This document shows, one piece after another, positions 1-6,592 of a stretch of DNA of 7,618 nucleotides. The stretch comes from UBA1359 sp035411265 (GTDB lineage Bacteria > Patescibacteriota > Patescibacteriia > Patescibacteriales > Patescibacteriaceae). The position numbers were made by a program, and so were the translations under genes. Position 1 is the stretch's first letter; each line of letters starts with the position of its first letter. The DNA lies in NCBI GenBank assembly GCA_035411265.1, contig DAONSQ010000030.1:1-7618 (forward strand), given 5' to 3'. Under the pieces are notes generated by a model. The model did no database searches, was not told the origin of the DNA, and was given only the letters and a program-made list of their open reading frames with translations.

Positions 1-54
1 AGGCTATAGGCTGTAGATGTAGGGAACGGTCCCCGACCGTTCCGCAGCCGCTAG
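1..54. repeat. Palindromic intergenic-type repeat forming the 3' end of the rhodanese gene
   Basis: A perfect inverted repeat has 9-base arms at 23-31 (GGAACGGTC) and 35-43 (GACCGTTCC) around a CCC loop. Outer arms GGCTG (9-13) and CAGCC (45-49) can extend the hairpin past a mismatched internal loop. On the distal side two near-identical 7-mers, ggctata and ggctgta, follow each other at 2-15. The stretch is more GC-rich than the surrounding genes. Similar GGGAACGGTCCCC-type palindromes are scattered in many Firmicutes genomes; that statement is from memory and was not searched. The rhodanese frame reads through the whole element and stops inside it. There is no U-run after the hairpin on either strand, so it is not a classical rho-independent terminator. 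Its far end is cut by the window edge. Confidence 0.6.
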
Positions 55-444
55 GACTAGCTTTCCCTTCCAATCATTAATTCCACCAAAATCATATACT
101 TTCTCATAACCACTGTTTACTAAAAGTTCAGCAGCCACAGCACTCCTTCTACCACTACGACAATATAATAATATTTTTTTGCTTTTATCAGGAATGACCG
201 CCGATGCTTTTTCTTCAAGTTCACTTAGTGGCAGTAGTTTAGCATTTTCAATATGACCTTGCTGATATTCTTCAGGCGTTCTAACATCAACAACAATCAC
301 ATTAGCTGATTCTTTCATCATTTCAGCTGCCACATTAGCACTAATTTTATAAGGAGCTTTATCACTGTTTGACCTTAATTGAAAAAAATATCCTGCTCCT
401 ACAATCATCACAAAGGCTATTATCAATAAGTATATATTTTTCAA
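4..444 (-). CDS. Membrane-anchored single-domain rhodanese (sulfurtransferase-like protein)
   Basis: This 146-residue protein has an N-terminal hydrophobic segment (about residues 4-22), either a signal anchor or an uncleaved signal peptide, so the domain probably faces the extracytoplasmic side. A single rhodanese domain follows (about 33-130). It has the VVDVRTPEEY motif near 51-60, the H-I-x-N-A step at 64-68, and the active-site loop CRSGRRS at 95-101 with the persulfide-forming Cys95. The family carries or transfers sulfane sulfur; the substrate here cannot be told. The domain normally ends about where GGINDWKGKLV ends (residue 130). The last 16 residues are translated from the palindromic repeat, and the TAG stop lies in that repeat, so the native C-terminus has probably been replaced. 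The start is TTG at 444, chosen for the well-placed GGGGAG upstream; the next Met (13) would remove the hydrophobic segment. It follows the glycosyltransferase by 18 bases and is probably the last gene of the operon. Its link to polysaccharide export is unexplained. Confidence 0.9.
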   Translation of the reverse strand: MKNIYLLIIAFVMIVGAGYFFQLRSNSDKAPYKISANVAAEMMKESANVIVVDVRTPEEYQQGHIENAKLLPLSELEEKASAVIPDKSKKILLYCRSGRRSAVAAELLVNSGYEKVYDFGGINDWKGKLVLAAAERSGTVPYIYSL

Positions 445-450
445 AGAAAA

Positions 451-459
451 CTCCCCTTT
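451..459 (-). promoter_or_regulatory. Ribosome binding site for the rhodanese gene (decides a TTG start)
   Basis: On the minus strand AAAGGGGAG (459 to 451) ends 6 bases before TTG at 444. No ATG or GTG lies at a suitable distance, so this site supports the TTG start that keeps the N-terminal membrane segment. Confidence 0.6.
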
Positions 460-462
460 ATA

Positions 463-1803
463 CTAAAACTTATTTTTTCGCAATACCCACCAAGGAGCCA
501 TGGATGAATCTTGATGTCCTTTACCAATCCATTCCCAAAATACTGCCAATAAAGTATTGATTTTCGCTGCAAATAAAAACATCGGCATAAATGGTACTAG
601 TCCAATTCTTGATAAATCTTCTTTTTTTCGCTCAGAAACAAAAATTATCCCAAGCAAATACAGTAAGCAAGTCATCACAAAATAAAAAGAATACACTGCC
701 ATTAACAAGGCGATTGCATAATCAGCGGGAAAAACAATAAATAGCCAAAAAGTATAGACAAAAACCATCATTGGTAAAACAATATTGGTGAACATAGTCA
801 CTAACAATCCATTAAAATTCGCCCAGCCCATCATCGACGGCGCTATGCTCCGCCAATGTTTACCGATAATGTAAGGATAATCGCCTTCCCATCTTAGCCG
901 TTGTTTGAAAAATTTAGCGTAGGTTTCCGGAACATCAGTAAAACAAATTGCTTCGGGGTCAAACACAATTCTAAATTTTTCTTTTCTATTATTAAAGTAA
1001 TTTTTAATTCGTAATGTAATATCAAGATCTTCTGCTGTCCCTGCATCCCAGCCTTCGACCAAATTAAGTAGACTACGGCGAAAAATACCAAAGGCGCCGG
1101 AAATATTATTGACCATATTAAATTCACTAAGCGCCGTTTTTGACAGCTGAATTGAATTAAAATATTCAATCGCTTGAAAACCGGCACAAAAAGTATCAGC
1201 AGCATTACGTACTCTTAAGCACCCACTCACCGCTACTACTTCAGGATCAACAAAGTGCCTCGTAACCCGCTCTAACATATTGTTATCAAAAGAACTATCA
1301 CCATCAACTTTAACAACAATCTCGCCGGTAACAAAATTCAAACCTAAATTGCTACTAGACACTACACCACCGCGTTGCCATTTCGGAATAACAGAAATGG
1401 TACGGTTGTTATATTGCACCGCCAGTTTTTGCAATTCTTCAGCAACTTTCAAAGTACTCTTATTGATATAAGCACCGTCAATCACCAATAAAATTTGTAA
1501 TTTGCCGGGATATAACTGTTCCAGTAATGAAAGCACAGTCTTTTCAATTTCTCGGCCTTCATTATAGCAAGTTACAATACAAGAGACACTAGGAAAAAAG
1601 TCAATTCTCGAACCTTCTTGCTTTCTTCTTAGCACATATTTAAATAATCCTAAAAATATGAACAAATTCCACGGTAATTCAAAAAAAACTACCATTGGTA
1701 AAAACAACAGTATCACTGTCATATAACCTTGATTGTAAAAAGGAAGTACTAAAAAATTATAGAGATGAAATAAAATACCTTCCAACATAACTAGTTCTAG
1801 CAC
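463..1803 (-). CDS. Processive family 2 glycosyltransferase (membrane exopolysaccharide synthase)
   Basis: A 446-residue integral membrane GT-A fold enzyme of the GT2 polysaccharide synthase type (BcsA, PgaC/IcaA and hyaluronan synthase relatives). It is predicted to polymerise a beta-linked sugar from a nucleotide-sugar in the cytoplasm and to extrude the chain through its own membrane helices. Hydrophobic segments lie at about 9-23 and 28-58. The catalytic domain (about 70-310) carries Asp109 (VIDG), the metal-binding D167-G-D169, the catalytic-base region GTAED with E258-D259, and the QRLRW acceptor/translocation motif at 301-305. Three or four C-terminal helices follow (about 331-357, 362-389, 400-427). 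The base motif reads AED where most relatives have TED, and the usual GGK before the SxLNxGL segment reads GGV. There is no fused PilZ domain. The frame opens at GTG 1803, 6 bases after the upstream stop; ATG at 1788 (residue 6) is an equally good or better start. The family call is firm, the sugar unknown. Confidence 0.93.
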   Translation of the reverse strand: MLELVMLEGILFHLYNFLVLPFYNQGYMTVILLFLPMVVFFELPWNLFIFLGLFKYVLRRKQEGSRIDFFPSVSCIVTCYNEGREIEKTVLSLLEQLYPGKLQILLVIDGAYINKSTLKVAEELQKLAVQYNNRTISVIPKWQRGGVVSSSNLGLNFVTGEIVVKVDGDSSFDNNMLERVTRHFVDPEVVAVSGCLRVRNAADTFCAGFQAIEYFNSIQLSKTALSEFNMVNNISGAFGIFRRSLLNLVEGWDAGTAEDLDITLRIKNYFNNRKEKFRIVFDPEAICFTDVPETYAKFFKQRLRWEGDYPYIIGKHWRSIAPSMMGWANFNGLLVTMFTNIVLPMMVFVYTFWLFIVFPADYAIALLMAVYSFYFVMTCLLYLLGIIFVSERKKEDLSRIGLVPFMPMFLFAAKINTLLAVFWEWIGKGHQDSSMAPWWVLRKNKF

Positions 1804-1805
1804 CT
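1801..1805 (-). promoter_or_regulatory. Weak ribosome binding site bearing on the glycosyltransferase start
   Basis: The only Shine-Dalgarno-like match here is AGGTG (1805 to 1801). It overlaps the GTG at 1803 and lies 12 bases before the ATG at 1788. It therefore favours the ATG, and translation is probably coupled to the upstream gene, whose TAG stop is at 1812-1810. The evidence is weak because the match is short and the spacing long. Confidence 0.3.
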
Positions 1806-1809
1806 AAAA

Positions 1810-3273
1810 CTAAAACCCAGCTTCATACTCAGTCAACAGTTTTTCGGCAATTGGAACTTGTTGAGCTTGTTCAGTTGGTATGGAAAAACATTTTACTGCT
1901 ACTCTGATTTGCGAATTAGTTTCTGTCGACACCATCTGTGCCAAATTTTCAATTCTAGCGGCCAGAATTTCACCTCCTTCGGTATTAGTTCTTGGTAACA
2001 TCACCCAAGAGACATTCTTACTGGTATTAGTAGTGATATCGGTATTACGAACTAATTCTCGTACTCTCACACTAAGTTCCGCTATAACATCATTTGCTTT
2101 CGGCAAATATGCAACTTCATCCAAATCTTTCGCGCTGATTATTTTAATACAAATCAGCGTAAATTCAGCATCTTGATACCGTTGCTTCATTTGAAGCATC
2201 CAGTCAATCATTTGATAAAAATATAATGGTAATACATTTCTTTTATCATCAAATAAAGCTATTTCCAAATTAACATCACCCAGTTGCGCCGCTCTCATTC
2301 CTTTAGCAGAAATGGCATAATTACAAATTGGTCGAGCTATCAAATCTTCGGCTGAAGATTTTTCCTGACAATTTAAGCAGCTAGCTTTTATCTGCGGTTC
2401 AATAAATTTACCATGGCAATCATTACATTGATAACTTTCTAACGGTCTATCATAATCAACCCCAATATGTCTTAACGTACTTTTACAGCGTTGGCAGACT
2501 AATTGATAACCTTTTTGAAACTCTTCTTCCGGTGCTACATTGGCACAAGTAAAGCAATGAATCATTTTATGTTTGCTAAAGTTTATACTGCCACACAACG
2601 GACACATATCAATGAAATTTAAGTTTCCGGTCATACAATATGGACAATACCTAACTCTATCTACTAGTTGTTTTTCCACTAGTAGCCCATGATTTAACAA
2701 ATAATTAAGCCACTGGACAGAGCTTTCTTTTTTATGGTTTGATTTATCATTTTCATCACAATTATAGCGAAATGTTCGATGTAATTCATTGCAGAAGCGA
2801 CCTAGTAGCGCTGCTGCCATATACTGATAAAGCCACGGAGAAGAAGGCAATAGTTGCGGTTTTAATAAATATTCTTCACCTCTGGCAAACAGAAAGGTTA
2901 ATAATCTTAAATCACTGCTTGCTGAATTTTTTTCAATGGATAACAAGTTTAGCCGATCTAAAATAACATTACCTTGTGCTAAAATTTCACTTTTACTATT
3001 TTCTATCCCATCACTGCAATAATCTAACTCTCCTACTGAGGTGGTAAAGTACAGTGGACAAGCATACAACAATTTTGATTTACGAAAGTCACACACTAAT
3101 TTTAAAATTTTAGCTTCATAACAATCTGCAATATTTATACCATCTACAACAACAATGACCGGCTCTGTTATATTTTTAGTTAATTCTTCCACGGAATGAA
3201 AGGTTTGTGCAAAATCTTCTGTTGCTAATAATGTTTTTGTAGCATCTAATGTTATCCGATATAACTTATTCAT
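1810..3273 (-). CDS. Zinc-ribbon (TackOD1-like) protein with degenerate GGDEF domain, predicted c-di-GMP receptor
   Basis: A soluble 487-residue protein without signal peptide or membrane segments. The N-terminal part (about 35-115) has alternating strands and helices with a VVVDG strand and may be a pseudo-receiver fold; this is a weak guess. The centre has six CxxC pairs (Cys 210/213, 224/227, 240/243, 260/263, 283/286, 299/302), enough for three zinc ribbons, in the style of the TackOD1 output domain. The C-terminal part (about 345-465) aligns by eye with GGDEF domains: VIAELSVRVRELVRNTD matches the helix before the active site, and WVMLPRTNTEGGEILAARI matches the strand and helix after it. 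The GGDEF position reads SKNVS (418-422) and the metal-binding Asp of the first strand is missing, so cyclase activity is unlikely. The RxxD inhibitory-site motif (R409, D412) keeps the canonical five-residue spacing, as expected of a c-di-GMP binder. A strong AGGAGGT fixes the ATG start at 3273. It sits between the adaptor and synthase genes, so it probably regulates the synthase. Confidence 0.85.
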   Translation of the reverse strand: MNKLYRITLDATKTLLATEDFAQTFHSVEELTKNITEPVIVVVDGINIADCYEAKILKLVCDFRKSKLLYACPLYFTTSVGELDYCSDGIENSKSEILAQGNVILDRLNLLSIEKNSASSDLRLLTFLFARGEEYLLKPQLLPSSPWLYQYMAAALLGRFCNELHRTFRYNCDENDKSNHKKESSVQWLNYLLNHGLLVEKQLVDRVRYCPYCMTGNLNFIDMCPLCGSINFSKHKMIHCFTCANVAPEEEFQKGYQLVCQRCKSTLRHIGVDYDRPLESYQCNDCHGKFIEPQIKASCLNCQEKSSAEDLIARPICNYAISAKGMRAAQLGDVNLEIALFDDKRNVLPLYFYQMIDWMLQMKQRYQDAEFTLICIKIISAKDLDEVAYLPKANDVIAELSVRVRELVRNTDITTNTSKNVSWVMLPRTNTEGGEILAARIENLAQMVSTETNSQIRVAVKCFSIPTEQAQQVPIAEKLLTEYEAGF

Positions 3274-3280
3274 TAATATT

Positions 3281-3287
3281 ACCTCCT
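3281..3287 (-). promoter_or_regulatory. Strong ribosome binding site overlapping the adaptor stop codon
   Basis: AGGAGGT (3287 to 3281) lies 7 bases before ATG 3273 and is the best Shine-Dalgarno site in the window. It shares bases with the TAG stop of the adaptor gene (3288-3286), so the two genes are probably translationally coupled. Confidence 0.8.
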
Positions 3288-4326
3288 AATTCCACGCTAC
3301 TACTACCGGCAGTCCATCCACAATTTCCTCAGGATTTAGTTTTTCGTCAATTTTCAAAAATACATTGATACCTCTCATACTATTAGGATAAATAGTATTG
3401 GATATTCCCGTCGGCACTGTAGAGGCACTAATTGGTTGTTCCACCACCACTGCTGTAACAGTTCTATTACTACCTAAAATTTTAACTTTAGCACCGGTGC
3501 CTAAACTAATTTTTTTAAAATCTTCCGGCTCTACATAAACACTGACATAAACATTTTCGGTTTTTGCTAAAATTGCCAAAGGCTCTCCGGCACTAAAAGT
3601 CTGCCCAACATTAACTAAAATAGTGTTAATTTGGCCACCAATACCGGTATTTATTTGAGCATTATTATCCAAAAACTTAATTAAGCTTTTAATGCTTTCA
3701 TCTACTTGAATTTTACGAACTTCATTACTAAGCACCGGAGCTGCGACCGGCGTTACATCAGCCGCTGCCAAAGCCGCCTTTAACTCATTATACTTAGCAT
3801 TGACTTGCTCGTATTCAGCTCTGGTTGCTGCCCCTTTAGCCATTAAGGCGCCTGTATCATTGCGTAATTTTTCATAATAAGCAACACTATTAGAAATCGC
3901 TGAAATTTGTTGGTAATTTTTATCAACGGTTGTACCACCACCGATATTACCGGTTGCTAGCGCATTTTTCTCTGCTTCCAATAAAGCTATTTGCTCTAGT
4001 CGCCCCGTTGGAATAATCTTCTTATACGTCAACAGCAAGCTATTAGGCGCTATCATATCACCACGTTTTCCGGCAATACTCTCAATAGTTCCACCTTCAT
4101 TAGCATTAACAACGACTTTTTCTAAATAAATTGTTCCCGGCGATCTGACAAATAGCCACTCGCTGATAATTTTTCCGGAAAAATAAACAAACGGTAGGGC
4201 AATAACAATTAATACTAACCACCATTTTAATTGTGGGAAAATTCGTTTCGCATTACCATAAGGGATTTTTATATTGTTCTTTACTGTGGCATCAGAGTTT
4301 TTATTGTTGGAAAATGATATTTTCAT
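3286..4326 (-). CDS. HlyD-family periplasmic adaptor (membrane fusion) protein
   Basis: A 346-residue adaptor with a cytoplasmic N-terminal tail of about 34 residues, one membrane span (about 35-53) and a periplasmic domain. The two half-lipoyl segments are visible at about 64-101 (GTIESIAGKRGD) and 225-260 (GGQINTILVNVGQTF, with AGEPL). Between them is a short helical hairpin (about 108-223), and a beta-barrel/membrane-proximal region runs from about 260 to the end. Adaptors of this family join an inner membrane transporter to a TolC-type outer membrane channel. Here it follows the outer membrane gene by 2 bases and no ABC, RND or MFS pump is nearby, so the partner is inferred to be the glycosyltransferase, as with the adaptor-like part of Alg44 in alginate export. 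The frame could open at TTG 4332, but AGGGGTGA ends right against that codon and is correctly spaced from ATG 4326, which I chose. Confidence 0.92.
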   Translation of the reverse strand: MKISFSNNKNSDATVKNNIKIPYGNAKRIFPQLKWWLVLIVIALPFVYFSGKIISEWLFVRSPGTIYLEKVVVNANEGGTIESIAGKRGDMIAPNSLLLTYKKIIPTGRLEQIALLEAEKNALATGNIGGGTTVDKNYQQISAISNSVAYYEKLRNDTGALMAKGAATRAEYEQVNAKYNELKAALAAADVTPVAAPVLSNEVRKIQVDESIKSLIKFLDNNAQINTGIGGQINTILVNVGQTFSAGEPLAILAKTENVYVSVYVEPEDFKKISLGTGAKVKILGSNRTVTAVVVEQPISASTVPTGISNTIYPNSMRGINVFLKIDEKLNPEEIVDGLPVVVAWN

Positions 4327-4328
4327 AA

Positions 4329-6569
4329 TCAATCACCCCTCTTATAATCTTCCCAAGATTGAATATAAATGGCTTTCAGACCAATATGGTTTAACTCCTG
4401 CTCAATTTTTTGTACTGCATTGATAAAGTCAGTATGATCTAAGCTACCATAAGCTTCACCTTGATTAATATTTTGCTCAACACTTTGAGCCAAGGCTATA
4501 TTAAGACCGTTCGTTTTATCAATAATATTTTTCATAGTAGTTATCACAGTTTGTGCATTGTTAGAATACAGCATTACAACTATTTCTTTTAAATTAAGCT
4601 TTTGTAAGGTCATTCTATCTTTTTCGCTTAAATTTGTTAGATATCGCGGATGAATTGAGATTGATAATTCCTTTTTAGTTACGCTCCGCACTTTTTCAAT
4701 AACATCTAGCAGTAAATTAAAACCATTTTCATTATTAGCTAACACTGCATCCGGTTCAATATCAAGATGAATTTCTTTAAATTCAAATTTTTCCATTTCT
4801 TTAGTGAGATCTATTAGTTCAGCCTGATGCTCCGGCAATAACCATGCTGAGTCACCTAATAATAATCCAACCTCCAGCCCATTAGCTTCCGCTTTTTTCA
4901 ACAAATCTTTTAATTTTTGTTGAACTGGCGTTGCTTGTAATTGTTTTATTTCATCTTTATTAAACGATAATAATATTTTTTTAATCCCATTTTGCTGTAA
5001 TCTAGCTATTTCAGCACCTTGTGAAATACTTTTTAAAAAGGGAGCTGCTTGCCAAACATAAGTGCCAACTTTTAAGTTATTACTTATATTTTTGTTATTA
5101 CTACTGACAATATTATTAATCCCCACCTCTGGGAACGTAAGTTTTGGTAAGTTACTAAAATCTAGCGGATTTTCCGTCACCAATTTAAAGTCATTAATAT
5201 CAAGCCAAGCAAAATTCAATAAATTTCCTCTATTGACATTGCTACTATTAAGAATATAACTTTCATCGGCTTCACTACTTAAGCCGTTAGGGTAAACGAA
5301 GCTGACAACATCAATAGCAGCCGCTAAGAAGGTTTCTTCACGATTTAATAAATCTGTCGCCATCCGATAATATTGCGACTTGCTATTTTGAAATTGCTCA
5401 AAAGTATCACCCGGTAAAACTTTATGCCGTAATTTTTTTTCTCTAATGTCTTCTGCCAAAACAGTCAACCGTGCAATTTTGGAGTTAACATCCATTGCAG
5501 CAAATTTAGCAGTTAAAATAGCTTCTCTGACGCGACCATTCAAAGTCATCTCGATATAGTCTTGTTGCATCTTTGCACTAAGCAGTTGATTTTCTGCAAT
5601 GATTTTATTTTGATCCTTTTTGCCAATAGTCCCAAAAGGTTCTGTTACATTTATTGCAATATAAGCTCCGGTACCGCTAGCACCAGGATAATCTTTGCTA
5701 ACAGTTCCCCCAATAACTAAATTCCCTTCAGTATTGAGCTGTTTATATTGCCTTAGCATTTTTTGATATTGCTCTACTAATTTTGCTTGCAACTGAAATT
5801 CAGGATAATTATCCACAGCAAAAGTCTTGCCCGTTAACAGCGGTAATTTAGGTTCTTCGAGCGTTTCTGCTACTTGCCACTGACAACCGGTTGCTAAATT
5901 AATAATTTGTAAGGCTTGACTTTGTTTTAGCTGCATTGCCACAAGATCACGCTTAACCTCTTCATAAATTGTCAAAAATTCCAATTTATCAACCGGTAAT
6001 AACAAACCTTTCTTTTGTCGTTCTTCTAGCAATTTACCGGTAGCAACTTCAGTACTCAAAAATTGCTTGGCCAATTTTTCTTTTTGTTGTTCAATCCACA
6101 ACGAAGCATAGGCCTTGCGAACAGCCACCAAATTATTTAAATTCACTAATTTGGCAAAATATTGCGAGTTGAACACTGTATTTTCCGACTGCATAATATC
6201 AATTTTTTCTTTGTTTTTACTACCTAATAGTGGTAGTACCAATCCTCCGGTAAAACTCAATTTATTATAACTATGCATCTGTGTGCTAGTATCGGTAAGA
6301 GGTTCATTATTAGCGCCATAAGTTATTGTCCCAAATAATTTAGCGCCACTGCGTTGTTGTGCTAACACTAGCTTAGCCTCATCATTTGATAAATTTGCCA
6401 TTGCAATAGATAGCGCTAAACCATTATCCAACTTTTCTTCGATCTGTTGTAATGATGACAGCTTAACAGTCGCGACCGGTGCTGCGGTCGCAACTGTCAT
6501 AACCAAATTACCAGACATTGCAAACACTACTGCTACTACGGTACTTATTACTTTATGCCATTTGACCAC
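4329..6569 (-). CDS. TolC-like outer membrane factor fused to a C-terminal glycoside hydrolase-like TIM barrel
   Basis: A 746-residue exported protein. Residues 1 to about 30 form a signal peptide (KWHK basic start, hydrophobic core, ATAA-P cleavage region). Residues about 40-430 have the TolC/OEP plan of two repeats. Long amphipathic helices surround two beta-hairpin regions at about 75-116 and 281-313, which would contribute the outer membrane barrel strands of a trimer. An Asn/Ser-rich linker (about 484-499) leads to a second domain, about 498-741, with a regular beta/alpha alternation. Candidate strands are KVGTYVW, KKILLSF, EVGLLLGD, IHLDIEP, LSISIHP, IVVMLYS, NIALAQS and AIYIQSW. The fourth carries D603-x-E605, the sixth M-x-Y and the eighth a Trp, a layout like GH18-type enzymes, but no family assignment is certain. 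TolC proteins typically have about 430-500 residues, so the extra domain is the odd part; by TolC topology it should lie in the periplasm. The GTG start at 6569 is supported by AAGGGGG 8 bases upstream. It is the first gene after uvrA. Confidence 0.88.
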   Translation of the reverse strand: MVKWHKVISTVVAVVFAMSGNLVMTVATAAPVATVKLSSLQQIEEKLDNGLALSIAMANLSNDEAKLVLAQQRSGAKLFGTITYGANNEPLTDTSTQMHSYNKLSFTGGLVLPLLGSKNKEKIDIMQSENTVFNSQYFAKLVNLNNLVAVRKAYASLWIEQQKEKLAKQFLSTEVATGKLLEERQKKGLLLPVDKLEFLTIYEEVKRDLVAMQLKQSQALQIINLATGCQWQVAETLEEPKLPLLTGKTFAVDNYPEFQLQAKLVEQYQKMLRQYKQLNTEGNLVIGGTVSKDYPGASGTGAYIAINVTEPFGTIGKKDQNKIIAENQLLSAKMQQDYIEMTLNGRVREAILTAKFAAMDVNSKIARLTVLAEDIREKKLRHKVLPGDTFEQFQNSKSQYYRMATDLLNREETFLAAAIDVVSFVYPNGLSSEADESYILNSSNVNRGNLLNFAWLDINDFKLVTENPLDFSNLPKLTFPEVGINNIVSSNNKNISNNLKVGTYVWQAAPFLKSISQGAEIARLQQNGIKKILLSFNKDEIKQLQATPVQQKLKDLLKKAEANGLEVGLLLGDSAWLLPEHQAELIDLTKEMEKFEFKEIHLDIEPDAVLANNENGFNLLLDVIEKVRSVTKKELSISIHPRYLTNLSEKDRMTLQKLNLKEIVVMLYSNNAQTVITTMKNIIDKTNGLNIALAQSVEQNINQGEAYGSLDHTDFINAVQKIEQELNHIGLKAIYIQSWEDYKRGD
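4333..4340 (-). promoter_or_regulatory. Ribosome binding site deciding the adaptor start
   Basis: AGGGGTGA (4340 to 4333) is 6 bases before ATG 4326 and directly adjoins the in-frame TTG at 4332, too close for the latter to be used. The site lies inside the last codons of the outer membrane factor gene (TGA stop at 4331-4329), indicating coupled translation. Confidence 0.6.
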
Positions 6570-6577
6570 TACAATAA

Positions 6578-6584
6578 CCCCCTT
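6578..6584 (-). promoter_or_regulatory. Ribosome binding site for the outer membrane factor (decides a GTG start)
   Basis: AAGGGGG (6584 to 6578) lies 8 bases before GTG 6569 in the 23-base gap after the uvrA stop. The GTG start gives a complete signal peptide, which supports the choice. Confidence 0.6.
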
Positions 6585-6592
6585 ATTCTTAT

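Noticed and set aside
23..43. Hairpin considered as a rho-independent terminator for the operon
   Set aside because: The stem is good, but there is no T-run on the downstream side in either direction, and the rhodanese frame continues through it. Better described as a repeat.
2184..2200. Short palindrome around TGCTTCA/TGAAGCA
   Set aside because: It is explained by the coding sequence for MLQMKQ in the degenerate GGDEF region; no link to a regulatory position.
2661..2685. Perfect 8-base inverted repeat CTACTAGT / ACTAGTAG with a 9-base loop
   Set aside because: It lies inside the zinc-ribbon protein gene and comes from two similar Leu-Val-Glu/Asp codon runs. No U-run follows and nothing suggests regulation.
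369..2966. Several plus-strand open frames of 60 to 100 codons (for example 1880-2176 and 2739-2966)
   Set aside because: They lie antisense within well-supported genes, lack recognisable domains and have no convincing ribosome binding sites.
1810..3273. Reading the zinc-ribbon protein as a primosomal PriA-like or transposon-associated zinc finger protein
   Set aside because: There are no helicase or recombinase motifs; the domain after the cysteines follows the GGDEF pattern and the neighbours are polysaccharide export genes.
4324..4332. TTG 4332 as the adaptor start
   Set aside because: The Shine-Dalgarno site directly abuts this codon with no spacer; ATG 4326 has proper spacing.
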